The notes beneath the pieces are model-generated. The model saw only the letters and a list, made by a program, of their open reading frames with translations, was not told the DNA's origin and searched no databases. From Hymenobacter nivis (GTDB lineage: Bacteria > Bacteroidota > Bacteroidia > Cytophagales > Hymenobacteraceae), in assembly GCF_006439025.1 (NCBI RefSeq), contig NZ_RCYZ01000002.1, positions 744,753-808,752 on the forward strand: DNA of 64,000 nucleotides, written 5' to 3'. The position numbers were made by a program, and so were the translations under genes. Positions 7,829-16,036 of this stretch are shown here, piece after piece. Numbering within the stretch: position 1 is the first letter of the stretch; the number at the start of each line of letters is the position of its first letter.

Positions 7829-10321
7829 ATGAATCCATCAGTTCAGGAGAATAATTACATGGTTAACGACCTGGCGGCCACGGCCCACCAGGACCACACG
7901 GCCGGCCACGTGCGCCACGCCGAAGAGTTGAGCCCCGGCCGCTACCTGTTCGGCTGCGACAACGGGGTGCGCCTAGCGCTGACCGTCGTCACCGACAAAA
8001 TCCTGCGTTTTCGCTACCTCACCGACGGGCCCCTGCTGCCCGATTTTTCGTACGCCGTGCCCGCCGATGCGGCGCTCCCGGCCCCTACGTTTTTGGAGTT
8101 TGTCGAGAAAGCTGATCATTACCGCCTCACCACCGCCCGCCTCATTTGCACGGTGCAGAAGGAGGGCCTGCGCACCCGCGTACTCGACCGCTCGGGCACG
8201 GTGCTCAGCGACGACGAGAAGGGGTTTCATTGGCAGTACGACGACGAAACCGGCAACGACATCGTGAAGATGAGCAAGCAGGTGCCCCCCGGCGTGCACT
8301 ACTACGGCCTCGGCGATAAGCCCGCCAACATGAACCTGCGCGGCCACCGCTTCACCAACTGGGGCTCCGATACCTACGGCTACACCAAGGGCTCCGACCC
8401 GCTCTACAAGAACATCCCCTTCTACCACGTGCTGCACCAGAAAATCGCCCACGGCATTTTCTTCGACAACACGTTCCGCAGCTACTTCGACTTCGCTGCC
8501 GAGCGCGCCGACGTCACCAGCTTCTGGGCCAATGGCGGCGAGCTGAACTACTACTTCATCTACGGCCCCACGCTGCTCGAGGTGGCCCAGGACTACACCA
8601 TGCTCACGGGCCCCGCCGAGCTGCCGCCCCTCTGGACGCTGGGCTACCAGCAGTGCAAGTGGAGCTACTACCCGGAAAGCAACGTCAAGGAAATAGCCCA
8701 GGGCCTGCGCGAGCGCCAGATTCCGTGCGACGCCATCTACCTCGACATCGACTACATGGACGGCTACCGGTGCTTTACCTGGCACCCCACGCACTTCCCC
8801 GAGCCCAAGCGCATGGTGCAGGAGCTGGCCGCCGACGGCTTCAAAACGGTGGTCATCATCGACCCGGGCATTAAAATTGACCCTGGCTACTCAGTGTACA
8901 AAGAGGGCATTGCCAACGACTTTTTCTGCCGCCGCGCCGACGGGCCCCTGATGAAGGGCACCGTGTGGCCCGGCCTCTGCAACTTCCCCGACTACACCAA
9001 GCCGCAGGTGCGCGAGTGGTGGGCGGGCCTGTTCGAGGGCCTGATTAAGGACGTGGGCGTGGCCGGCGTGTGGAACGACATGAACGAGCCGGCGGTGTTC
9101 GAGAAGGGCACCTTCCCGCCCGACGTGCGCTTCGACTACGACGGCCAGTCGGCCTCGCACCTCAAGGCCCACAACGTGTATGGCATGCAGATGGCCCGCG
9201 CCACCAACGAGGGCGTGAAGCGCTTCAGCTACCCCAAGCGGCCCTTCACCATTACGCGCAGCACCTACGCCGGCGGCCAGCGCTACTCTTCGGGCTGGAC
9301 CGGCGACAACATCGCCTCGTGGGAGCACCTGTGGCTGGCAAACATCCAGTGCCAGCGCTTGAGCATCAGCGGGTTCAGCTTTATTGGCAGCGACATCGGC
9401 GGGTTTATCGACACGCCCGACGGCGAGCTGTACGCCCGCTGGATTGCCCTGGGGGCCTTCCACCCGTTCTTCCGCACCCACAGCTCCGGCGACCACGGCG
9501 ACCAGGAGCCTTGGAGCTTCGGCGAGCCCTACACCAGCCTGGCGCGCCACTTCATCGAGCTGCGCTACCGCCTGCTGCCCTACATGTACACCGCGTTTTG
9601 GCAGTACAGCACCCAGGGCACGCCCATGCTGCGCCCGCTCACCTTCCTCGACCAGAACGACCCCGAAACCTACCTGCGGATGGCCGAGTTCAGCCTCGGC
9701 GACAACCTGCTCGTTTGCCCCATCACCTCGCCGGGCACCGACGGCCGCTGGATGTACCTGCCCCGCGGCGACTGGTACTACTACTGGACCGATGGCCTCC
9801 AGGCCGGCGGCACCGAAGTGTGGGCCAGCGCCGACCTCACCCGCATTCCGCTCTTCGTAAAGGCCGGGGCGGTGGTGCCCATGCAGCCCGTGCTGCAGTA
9901 CGTGGGCGAAAAAGTGGTGGACCAGCTTACGCTGCACGTGTACTACAAAAACGGCACCGCCGAGAGCTGCCTCTACGACGACGGCGGCGAGGGCTACGCC
10001 TACCAGGAGCAGGGCCAGCAAACCGTGCGCCGCTTCACCGCCACCGGCACGGCCACCGAGCTGGTGCTCGCCCAGGCCATCGAGGGCCCCTACCAGCCCG
10101 CCTACGCCACCTACCGCGTGGTGCTGCACGGCCTGCCCCTCGTCGCCACCGGCGCCCTGGCCGACGGCCAGCCTGCCGAGCTGCTGTCCATCGAACTGGA
10201 AACCGGCCTGGTACTGCCCGGCTTCGTGGTTGGCACCGGCTTCGGCGAACTGCGCGTGTCCCTGGCCGCCGGGGCCCCCGCAGAAATCCCCGCCGGGGCC
10301 CCTGCGCCGCCAGCCGCGTAG
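7829..10321 (+). CDS. Alpha-glucosidase, GH31
   Basis: An 830-residue GH31 enzyme: N-terminal beta-sandwich (about 1-240), the (beta/alpha)8 barrel, then C-terminal beta domains. The catalytic nucleophile is D417 in GVWNDMNEP and the acid/base is D493 in GWTGDNIASWEHL. It hydrolyses terminal alpha-1,4- or related glucosides. No signal peptide is seen, so it is probably cytoplasmic. Two in-frame ATGs are possible: 7829, and 7859 (residue 11). An AGGAG at 7845-7849 lies nine bases before the second, which is unusual in Bacteroidota and may favour it. The C-terminus ends in an Ala/Pro-rich tail. A strong terminator follows. Confidence 0.94.
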   Translation: MNPSVQENNYMVNDLAATAHQDHTAGHVRHAEELSPGRYLFGCDNGVRLALTVVTDKILRFRYLTDGPLLPDFSYAVPADAALPAPTFLEFVEKADHYRLTTARLICTVQKEGLRTRVLDRSGTVLSDDEKGFHWQYDDETGNDIVKMSKQVPPGVHYYGLGDKPANMNLRGHRFTNWGSDTYGYTKGSDPLYKNIPFYHVLHQKIAHGIFFDNTFRSYFDFAAERADVTSFWANGGELNYYFIYGPTLLEVAQDYTMLTGPAELPPLWTLGYQQCKWSYYPESNVKEIAQGLRERQIPCDAIYLDIDYMDGYRCFTWHPTHFPEPKRMVQELAADGFKTVVIIDPGIKIDPGYSVYKEGIANDFFCRRADGPLMKGTVWPGLCNFPDYTKPQVREWWAGLFEGLIKDVGVAGVWNDMNEPAVFEKGTFPPDVRFDYDGQSASHLKAHNVYGMQMARATNEGVKRFSYPKRPFTITRSTYAGGQRYSSGWTGDNIASWEHLWLANIQCQRLSISGFSFIGSDIGGFIDTPDGELYARWIALGAFHPFFRTHSSGDHGDQEPWSFGEPYTSLARHFIELRYRLLPYMYTAFWQYSTQGTPMLRPLTFLDQNDPETYLRMAEFSLGDNLLVCPITSPGTDGRWMYLPRGDWYYYWTDGLQAGGTEVWASADLTRIPLFVKAGAVVPMQPVLQYVGEKVVDQLTLHVYYKNGTAESCLYDDGGEGYAYQEQGQQTVRRFTATGTATELVLAQAIEGPYQPAYATYRVVLHGLPLVATGALADGQPAELLSIELETGLVLPGFVVGTGFGELRVSLAAGAPAEIPAGAPAPPAA

Positions 10322-10338
10322 CAGTTTCCTGCCTTCCT

Positions 10339-10387
10339 AAAAAGCCCCAACGGTTGCCGGTTCACACTGGCACCGTTGGGGCTTTTT
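10339..10387 (+). terminator. Rho-independent terminator after the GH31 gene
   Basis: A perfect 16-nt inverted repeat (AAAAAGCCCCAACGGT at 10339 and its complement ending at 10387) encloses a 17-nt loop and ends in a T run. Confidence 0.85.
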
Positions 10388-10544
10388 GTTTTGGCGGGGT
10401 GGGGCCCTGGCGCGGGCGGTGGGGCTGCTCCCGATGGGCTAATTCTCTTGAAACCAGCGCTAAACTTTCGTTAGCGGCGCAAATCCAACGGCCAGTTCGC
10501 CCTTTTTCGATAAGGTTTATTCATCCGCTCTTTTATCTACTCCC

Positions 10545-10865
10545 ATGAAAACCCGTTTTTTCCTCAGCGCCGTTGCGCTGCTCGTAGCCGCCAGCACGGC
10601 CGGTGCCCAGGCCCAAGCCACCCCCGTCGTTAATGCCCGGGAGCAAAACCAGCGCGCCCGGATTCGCCAGGGCGTGGCCTCTGGTGAGCTGAACCGCCGC
10701 GAGGCTGCCCGGATGCGGGGCCGCGAAGCCGGCCTCACCGCGGAGAAGCGGTCGGCCCGCGCCGACGGCGTGGTGACGCCGACCGAGCGCCGCGACCTGC
10801 GCAAGACCGAAAACCGGGACAGCCGCGCCATCTACCGCCAGAAGCACGACGGGCAGGTGCGCTAG
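10545..10865 (+). CDS. Small secreted protein, charged, unknown function
   Basis: The 106-residue product starts with a clear signal peptide (MKTRFFLSAVALLVAASTAGAQAQA; cleavage probably after AGAQA). The mature part is strongly charged and helical, with the pattern RIRQGVASGELNRREAARM, then ADGVVTPTERRDLRK and SRAIYRQKHD. Proteins with this 'RQG...SGELT..EA' and 'DG.VT..ER' layout are widespread as periplasmic proteins of unknown function. The second half resembles a calcium-binding-like 'ADG-x-VT-x-x-E' turn, but this is only a resemblance. It stands alone and converges on the T9SS gene, with a shared terminator. Confidence 0.78.
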   Translation: MKTRFFLSAVALLVAASTAGAQAQATPVVNAREQNQRARIRQGVASGELNRREAARMRGREAGLTAEKRSARADGVVTPTERRDLRKTENRDSRAIYRQKHDGQVR

Positions 10866-10913
10866 TTGGGCGGGCCCAATCCATTTGCTGCCGCGGCAGA
10901 GAATAATTTCGAC

Positions 10914-10945
10914 AAAAAAGGGCGCTCCACGGAGCGCCCTTTTTT
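10914..10945. terminator. Bidirectional terminator between convergent genes
   Basis: A perfect 15-nt hairpin (AAAAAAGGGCGCTCC, 2-nt loop, complement) with an A run on one side and a T run on the other. It can stop transcription from both the 10545 gene and the T9SS gene. Confidence 0.88.
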
Positions 10946-10973
10946 AGCTTGCAACCGGGTTGCTGAAGCCAAT

Positions 10974-11915
10974 TTATTCCACCAGCAGCTTCTTTGTAAC
11001 CAAGCCTTTATCGGTGAATAATTGCAGCGTGTACACGCCCCCGGCCAGGCCGGCCAGGTCGAGGGTGCGGGCGGCAGTGCCCGCGGCCAGGGCCCCTTCG
11101 CGGCGCACGGTGCGGCCGGTGGCGTCCACCACGGCCAGGGGGGCGGCCAGCAGGGCGGCCGGGGCGCGCAGCACGTAGCGCCCGCCCGGGCTGGGGTTGG
11201 GGGCCACGGTGAGGGCGGCGGCCAGGGCCGCGTCGCGGGCGGCAGTGGCCGTGCCGGTGAGAACCACGTCGTCGACCTGGAACACGGTGCCCGCCGTGCC
11301 GCCCGTGGGGGCCCCAGTCGAAATGTCAATCAGCCCCGAGCCGAAGCTGATGTGCACCGAATCGGGCACGGCCGACGACGTGTAGACGAGCGGCACCTGG
11401 GCTAATACATAGGCTGAGTTGACAGTGTTGAATATTTGGGTGCCCGTGGCCACGCTCACCGACTGCCCGTTGACGGTGCGCGTGAGCGACACGGCGGCAA
11501 ACGCCCCGTTGGTGGCCACCGGGGGCTGGGTGCCCGTCAGCTTGTAGTAGAATTGCAGCGCCGTGGGCCGCCCCGTAAAGGGCAACCCGCCCGGGTCGTC
11601 GGTGAGGGGCCCCAGCTTGGTACCCAGCACCACGCCCCCGGGCACGACGCCGGCGAGGGTGGTTTTGGTTTCGAGGCGCAGGGCGTAGGTGCCGCCGTGG
11701 GCGTCGGTCGTTTTGGTGAAGGTGCCCGTGGGAAAGCGGATGGGCGAGAGCGCCGCAATGGCGTCGTCCACGGTCAGCCAGCCGGTGGGCGAATCGACGT
11801 TGCTGCGGGCGGCCCAGGTTTCGAAGCCGCCGTTGGCCACGGCTTGGGCGTGGGCCGGGGCCCCGGCGGCGAAGAGCAGGCCCGCGACCAGCCCGGTGCG
11901 GAGAAGTTTTTTCAT
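10974..11915 (-). CDS. Secreted protein with type IX secretion sorting domain
   Basis: ATG 11915 gives a signal peptide (MKKLLRTGLVAGLLFAAGAPAHAQ). The 313-residue product continues with VANGGFETW...PTGWLTVDD, an opening typical of Bacteroidota carbohydrate-binding-like (PCMD-type) beta-sandwich proteins, and a central all-beta region to about residue 235. The C-terminus is a type A T9SS sorting domain: VAPNPSPGGRYVL, then VVDATGRTVRREG and LAGLAGGVYTLQL, ending in VTKKLLVE. The protein is therefore expected to cross the outer membrane by T9SS and be anchored or released. Ligand unknown. A longer upstream frame to 12062 has no signal peptide and was rejected. Confidence 0.85.
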   Translation of the reverse strand: MKKLLRTGLVAGLLFAAGAPAHAQAVANGGFETWAARSNVDSPTGWLTVDDAIAALSPIRFPTGTFTKTTDAHGGTYALRLETKTTLAGVVPGGVVLGTKLGPLTDDPGGLPFTGRPTALQFYYKLTGTQPPVATNGAFAAVSLTRTVNGQSVSVATGTQIFNTVNSAYVLAQVPLVYTSSAVPDSVHISFGSGLIDISTGAPTGGTAGTVFQVDDVVLTGTATAARDAALAAALTVAPNPSPGGRYVLRAPAALLAAPLAVVDATGRTVRREGALAAGTAARTLDLAGLAGGVYTLQLFTDKGLVTKKLLVE

Positions 11916-12050
11916 AGGATACCAGCAAGAAAACGAAGGATTTTGTAAAGCTACGCACGGTACCGATACGCTTATATTCTGGTACCTAAATATTTGGCTA
12001 ATGCCGCGATTTTTTAGGGCCCCCGGCGGCCCGTGCCTACCTTGGCCGGC

Positions 12051-13316
12051 ATGAGAATCCATCGGCTTGGGGGCCCCGGGGCCCGCGCAGTGGCCGTGCT
12101 GCTGATGCTACTGGCGGGGCCCCTCGCGCCCCGCGCCGCTGGGGCCCAGGGCCTCGGCTGGGGCAACCCGCTGCGCCAGCTGCTGCGCCGCGACACCGCT
12201 GGGCTGGGCCGCGTGCTGGCCCACCCGGCCGCCTACCGCGTCCAGATTTTGTACACCCGCATCCGGCGCGATGCCCGGGGCCGGGCGCACTTCCGCCGCT
12301 ACGGCTACCGGCTGCGGCCCCGCGAGTACTTCTACCCCGCCAGCACCGTGAAGCTGCCCACCGCCGCCCTGGCCCTGGCGCGGCTGCGCGCCCTGGGGCC
12401 CCAGGTGCCCGGCCTCACCGCCGATTCGCCGATGCTAACGGACTCCGCCTTTGCCGGCCAGACGCGGGTGCTACGCGACAGCAGCAGCGCCAGCGGCCGC
12501 CCCACCGTGGCCAACTACGTGCGCAAGGCGCTGCTCGTGAGCGACAACGACGCCTACAACCGCCTCTACGAATTGGTGGGCCCCGGGGCCCTGCAAGCTG
12601 GACTGCGGCAGCTGGGCCTGCGCCGCACCCGCATTGCGGGCCGCCTGGCGGTGGGCGACGTGCCGCCCGGCACGCGCCACACCAACCCCGTCAGCTTTTA
12701 TGCCGACACGGCCGCCCGCCGGCTGCTGTACCACCAGCCCGCCGCCTACTGGCCGGGGCCCGGGCCGCACTGGCACCTGCGCGGCACGGCCATCGGCCAA
12801 GCCCACGTGGTGGGCACCGCGGTGGTGCCGGGGCCCCTGGACCTGAGTCAGAAAAACGTGTTTCCGCTGCGCGACCAGCAGTGGGTGCTGCGCGCCGTGC
12901 TCTTTCCCGAAACGCTGCCCGCCCGCCGCCGCCTGGCCCTGGCCCCGGCCGACTACGGCCTGCTGCGCACAGCGATGGGAGAGGCCCCCGCCGCCAGCCC
13001 GCACCCGCGCTACGACGCCGCCCATTACCCGGCCACCTACGCTAAGTTTTTGCTGGGCGGGGGCGGGCAGGCCGCGCTGCCGCCGGGCGTGCAAGTGTTC
13101 AATAAAATAGGCCAGTCCTACGGCTTCCTCATCGACAACGCCTACGTAACGGACGCAGCGCAAGGCGTCGAGTTCCTGCTCAGCGCCGTGGTGTACGTGA
13201 ACGCCGACGGCGTGCTCAACGACGACCGGTACGAGTACGACGCCATTGGCTTCCCGTTTCTGCGCGAGCTGGGGCGGCGCGTGTACGAGGCCGAGTGCCG
13301 GCGCAAGCGACCGTAG
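12051..13316 (+). CDS. Class A beta-lactamase-like serine hydrolase, secreted
   Basis: The ATG at 12051 gives a 421-residue protein with a signal peptide ending near APRAAGAQ. It has the penicillin-recognising enzyme motifs: SxxK as S98-T-V-K101 (in YPASTVKLPTAA), SDN as S164-D-N166 (in LLVSDNDAYNRLYELVG) and a K-x-G triad as K352-I-G354. The segment where class A beta-lactamases carry the deacylating Glu (ExxLN) reads RIAGRLAVGD instead, so that Glu seems absent. A D,D-peptidase-like or other esterase/amidase role is more likely than antibiotic resistance (inference). It is divergently placed from the T9SS gene. Confidence 0.82.
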   Translation: MRIHRLGGPGARAVAVLLMLLAGPLAPRAAGAQGLGWGNPLRQLLRRDTAGLGRVLAHPAAYRVQILYTRIRRDARGRAHFRRYGYRLRPREYFYPASTVKLPTAALALARLRALGPQVPGLTADSPMLTDSAFAGQTRVLRDSSSASGRPTVANYVRKALLVSDNDAYNRLYELVGPGALQAGLRQLGLRRTRIAGRLAVGDVPPGTRHTNPVSFYADTAARRLLYHQPAAYWPGPGPHWHLRGTAIGQAHVVGTAVVPGPLDLSQKNVFPLRDQQWVLRAVLFPETLPARRRLALAPADYGLLRTAMGEAPAASPHPRYDAAHYPATYAKFLLGGGGQAALPPGVQVFNKIGQSYGFLIDNAYVTDAAQGVEFLLSAVVYVNADGVLNDDRYEYDAIGFPFLRELGRRVYEAECRRKRP

Positions 13317-13569
13317 CCGGCCATTAGCTAGCCCAGCGGGTTGCTTCCTTCCTCACAAGCTAATTGCCGCGAAGAAATTTTCATTGCGCGCCGCCCTGGC
13401 CTTCGGGCGGGGGTGGTTGGGGGCCCCGGGGGGGCGCTGGCTTATTGCGGTAGGGGCTAAGTAATTGGGCGCGTAAAAATAATTATTTCCCGGGCCGTGC
13501 GCTGGCCGCAATTGTTCGTATAGCCCGGTACGTTTCTTCCAAACAGTTCTTCTTTTCAGCCAACTTCTT

Positions 13570-13863
13570 ATGAAACTCTCCCACATTTCCCTGGCCGCCG
13601 TACTGGGCGGTGCGCTGCTCAGCGGCTGCGACAGCAAAGGCACGGGCGAAGCCACCACCACGACCACCACCAGCACTGACGCGGCGGCCACGCCCGTTTC
13701 GCCAGCCGATACCACGGTGACGGCGGAAGCCTCTGCCAGCGGCGAGCCCAACACCACGCAGCCCGCGGCCAGCATCACCAGCGGCAACACCAACCCCAAG
13801 GGCACGGGCCCCGGCACTGGCGCCGCCGCGCCCGGCAGCTCGGGCTCGGCACCCAGCAACTAG
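13570..13863 (+). CDS. Small low-complexity lipoprotein
   Basis: A 97-residue product. The N-terminus (MKLSHISLAAVLGGALLSGC) is a lipoprotein signal with the lipobox LSGC. The rest is built almost only from Thr, Ser, Ala, Gly, Pro and Asn, including a run of six Thr, with no hydrophobic core. It is probably a disordered surface-exposed or periplasmic tether. Similar short lipoproteins are common next to envelope genes in Hymenobacter-like genomes. Function unknown; no operon partner. Confidence 0.75.
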   Translation: MKLSHISLAAVLGGALLSGCDSKGTGEATTTTTTSTDAAATPVSPADTTVTAEASASGEPNTTQPAASITSGNTNPKGTGPGTGAAAPGSSGSAPSN

Positions 13864-14060
13864 GGCCCCGGCGCCGCCTCGCGCCCGCTGCTTCAATTGG
13901 TTTTGGCTGCTTCGGGCAGCGTTGTGGCCCGCGGTGCGGGCCGGGGCCCTGGGTGGCTGCCGGCCCGCGCCGCATTTGCTTAACGGCACTTACGCGAGTA
14001 GGCCAATGATTAGCCCCGCAGGGGTGGCTCATCAATAGTAAGATGTTGATTAATAATACC

Positions 14061-14170
14061 AAAGCCCCAGCGGGGCGGCCCAATCGCCTATCACGGTGTT
14101 GGGTCGCCCCGCTGGGGCTTTAGCGCTCAATAGTACCCACTTGCTACCGACGGGCCACCCCGCTGGGGCT
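14061..14170. repeat. GC-rich hairpin repeat, copy A
   Basis: A 23-nt arm at 14061-14083 (AAAGCCCCAGCGGGGCGGCC...) pairs with 14099-14121 with one mismatch. A further half-arm follows at 14143-14170 (GCTACCGACGGGCC...). The same arrangement recurs at 50333-50495, where the 28-nt half-arm differs at two positions. It could act as a terminator and is probably a dispersed REP-like element. Confidence 0.75.
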
Positions 14171-14234
14171 GCAAGTATGTAGGCTCTAATGCTAAGTGCT
14201 TTTGGCTTGACTGCTTGCTAATAAGAATAAAAGT

Positions 14235-14262
14235 TAGCAGCCAATAGCTATTAGCCAATAGC
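14235..14262. repeat. Heptamer repeat, four units
   Basis: Four 7-bp units of the form NNNNAGC: TAGCAGC, CAATAGC, TATTAGC, CAATAGC. Related units are found at four other sites in the window, one inside a coding sequence. Confidence 0.6.
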
Positions 14263-14269
14263 TTGCTAC

Positions 14270-15430
14270 CTAGAGCCAGTGCTTGAGGTACTGGTACACC
14301 TCGGGGTGGGTGAGCAGGCCGCTGTGGTGCTGCTGGTGGAACTCGGCGGTGCGCACGGTGGTGCCGGGCGGCAGGGCGGCTTCGTTGCCGAAAGTGGTGG
14401 CCCCTTGGGCGCTGCCACGGCTCACCAGGCCGTCGCCAAAGTATTGGCGCAAGGCGGCAGGCCGGTTGGTTTTCAGCCACGCGCCCATCAGGATGTGGTA
14501 GGCCACGCCGGGCAGCAGCGGCACGGCGGTGCGGGGCGCGGCCCGGTCGTCGGCTTGGGGGCCCTGCCAGTCCTCGTCCACCAAAATGGAGCGGCGCAGG
14601 TCCTTGATGCCGTTGCTGCGTTGGTTGAGGGCATTGCTCAGGAACCGGGTCGGAAACAGGTCGATGCGCTGGAGCAAGTGGGCCGCGAAGTGGCTATTCT
14701 GCTCCAGCCACGAGCCATCGTTGGGCGTGCCCAGCAGGAACACCGCCCGCAAGTAGGCCAGCCAAGGCGCGCTTTCGGTCGAAGGCTGTCCAAGCTCATT
14801 GGTGGGTTTGGCCGCTGCCAACGACTCATTACTTACTGCTAACGGCTCACTGCCAGCTGCTAACGGCCCAGTGCTGCCATAATACCCCGCGCTGCGGATG
14901 ACGAGGCCGCCCATGCTGTGGCCTACCAGCGCCAGCGGGCCCAGGGCATCGGGGTAGGTGGTGGCCAGCTCGGTGAGGAGGAGGCTGAGGGCGCGGCCGT
15001 TTTCGGAGAGGTGCAGGCCGGAGTTGAAGCGCACGTAGAGGACGCGCGCGTCGGTTTCGGCGGCCAGGCGGGGGCCGTAGCGGTGGTAGTCGGGCGCGTC
15101 GGCGAGGCCGGTTTGCCAAATCTGCTCGTCGCCCATCAGGCCGTGCACAAACACCACCGTGGGCCGGCGGGGCCCCCGCAGGGCCAGCGCGGCCACGGGC
15201 ACGTCGTGGCCGCCCACCCGGAAGCTCATGCGCAGGGCGCGCGGGTCGTGGCGGGCGGCCAGCTGGTCGCCCAGGGCCCCGTTGAGCACGGGCAGGAAAA
15301 AATGCTGGTGCGCGCGCGCCGAATCCACCAGGTAGGCCGCGCCCCGTGCCGGGGCGGTGGCCACGCGGCCGGCCGCCGCCAGGGCGCGGCGCAGGCGGGA
15401 AGGCTGGCCTTCGGGGAGGGGTTCGGACAT
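14270..15430 (-). CDS. Alpha/beta hydrolase (lipase/esterase-like)
   Basis: A 386-residue alpha/beta-hydrolase. The oxyanion-hole region is FVHGLMGDEQIWQT, the nucleophile elbow is GHSMGG, a probable acidic residue lies in FGDGLVS, and a His near the end is in QQHHSGLL. This layout fits PGAP1/lipase-type esterases acting on lipid or acyl esters; the substrate is unknown. No clear signal peptide is present. Between the nucleophile elbow and the next core strand lies a 21-residue segment (about GPLAAGSEPLAVSNESLAA) encoded by nine heptamer repeat units (14817-14879), an in-frame insertion of a dispersed repeat. It probably forms a surface loop. Confidence 0.88.
   Translation of the reverse strand: MSEPLPEGQPSRLRRALAAAGRVATAPARGAAYLVDSARAHQHFFLPVLNGALGDQLAARHDPRALRMSFRVGGHDVPVAALALRGPRRPTVVFVHGLMGDEQIWQTGLADAPDYHRYGPRLAAETDARVLYVRFNSGLHLSENGRALSLLLTELATTYPDALGPLALVGHSMGGLVIRSAGYYGSTGPLAAGSEPLAVSNESLAAAKPTNELGQPSTESAPWLAYLRAVFLLGTPNDGSWLEQNSHFAAHLLQRIDLFPTRFLSNALNQRSNGIKDLRRSILVDEDWQGPQADDRAAPRTAVPLLPGVAYHILMGAWLKTNRPAALRQYFGDGLVSRGSAQGATTFGNEAALPPGTTVRTAEFHQQHHSGLLTHPEVYQYLKHWL
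14817..14879. repeat. In-frame heptamer repeat inside the hydrolase gene
   Basis: Nine 7-bp units (63 bp, three 21-bp periods) such as GCTAACG, GCTCACT, GCCAGCT, GCTAACG, GCCCAGT, GCTGCCA. Because 63 is a multiple of three the reading frame is kept, adding 21 residues. The units match the reverse complement of the intergenic heptamers. Confidence 0.65.
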
Positions 15431-15506
15431 GGCGGCGGGGGCAACGGGGGCGGGAAATTACGCCCGAAACCGGCCCCGCCAGGCAGCCGTCCGCTCAAAA
15501 TCTACG

Positions 15507-15514
15507 TAACTTTG
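15507..15514 (+). promoter_or_regulatory. TAnnTTTG promoter element
   Basis: TAACTTTG is an exact match to the Bacteroidota -7 element and ends 27 bases before the ATG of the lipoprotein gene at 15542. No obvious -33 element was seen. Confidence 0.55.
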
Positions 15515-15541
15515 GGGGTAATACTTTTTCTTGTTCTGCTC

Positions 15542-15910
15542 ATGACCCGCACCCTCCGCCTCGCCCTGGTTTTGCTGGGCACCGCCCCGGCCCTCACCAG
15601 CTGCGACTACGCCAAGTACAGCCCCGGCATCAACACGGCCACTAAAGCCAACTTCAGCTGGACGCCCACCTGGCACACCTCCGACGTGTCGCGCGATAGC
15701 ATCAGCGACCGCCAGCGCGTGGAGCCCGCCGGCGGCGAAGGCTCGGCCGCGGCTATTAAAAAGGGCGGTGCCAAGGCCCAGCTCAACGCGGCCCCCGCCG
15801 GCGGCAGCGCGTCCTCGCCCGAGTCGGCCAACGGCAAGCTGGCCCCCGTGGCCGACCAATCGACCAGCAACGCCAAGACGCCGGTTGATAAAAGCCAGGC
15901 CCCTAAGTAA
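15542..15910 (+). CDS. Small lipoprotein, unknown function
   Basis: The 122-residue product starts at ATG 15542, preceded by an exact TAnnTTTG element. The signal peptide MTRTLRLALVLLGTAPALTS ends at C21 (lipobox LTSC), so it is probably lipidated. The mature protein begins DYAKYSPGINTATKANFSWTPTWHTSD and then becomes low-complexity, rich in Ala, Gly, Ser, Lys and Pro. No known domain. The frame is open much further upstream, but that stretch is antisense to the hydrolase and is not coding. The stop codon overlaps the first unit of a heptamer repeat. Confidence 0.72.
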   Translation: MTRTLRLALVLLGTAPALTSCDYAKYSPGINTATKANFSWTPTWHTSDVSRDSISDRQRVEPAGGEGSAAAIKKGGAKAQLNAAPAGGSASSPESANGKLAPVADQSTSNAKTPVDKSQAPK

Positions 15911-15936
15911 TTGGCTTTTAGCCAATAACTGGCTGC
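15909..15936. repeat. Heptamer repeat, four units
   Basis: Units AATTGGC, TTTTAGC, CAATAAC, TGGCTGC, related to the repeats at 14235, 17266 and 59337. It begins within the stop codon of the lipoprotein gene. Confidence 0.55.
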
Positions 15937-15949
15937 CTTTAAGTAGCAG

Positions 15950-15984
15950 AAGAGCCCGCCGCCGAATAGGCCGCGGGCTCTTTT
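15950..15984. terminator. Terminator hairpin between convergent genes
   Basis: AAGAGCCCGC pairs with GCGGGCTCTT, followed by TT on the plus strand. It lies between the lipoprotein gene and the convergent flavin reductase gene. Confidence 0.7.
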
Positions 15985-16036
15985 GCGTTTGGTGGCAACG
16001 GCCACCTGGGGGCCCCCGGGACCCGGCCGCGGCTGG

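Larger units (their letters stand above)
13864..14269. other. Intergenic region with repeats
   Basis: About 400 bp without a gene between the small lipoprotein and the minus-strand hydrolase. It contains a GC-rich hairpin repeat (14061-14170) and a heptamer repeat (14235-14262), both listed separately. The 117-residue reading frame on the minus strand here is made of repeat sequence and is not a gene. Confidence 0.6.

Noticed and set aside
14127..14480. 117-codon minus-strand frame
   Set aside because: Its translation is repeat sequence (QPQRGGPSVA, YWLL) and overlaps the real hydrolase gene; the same peptide arises at the second repeat locus (50359-50655).
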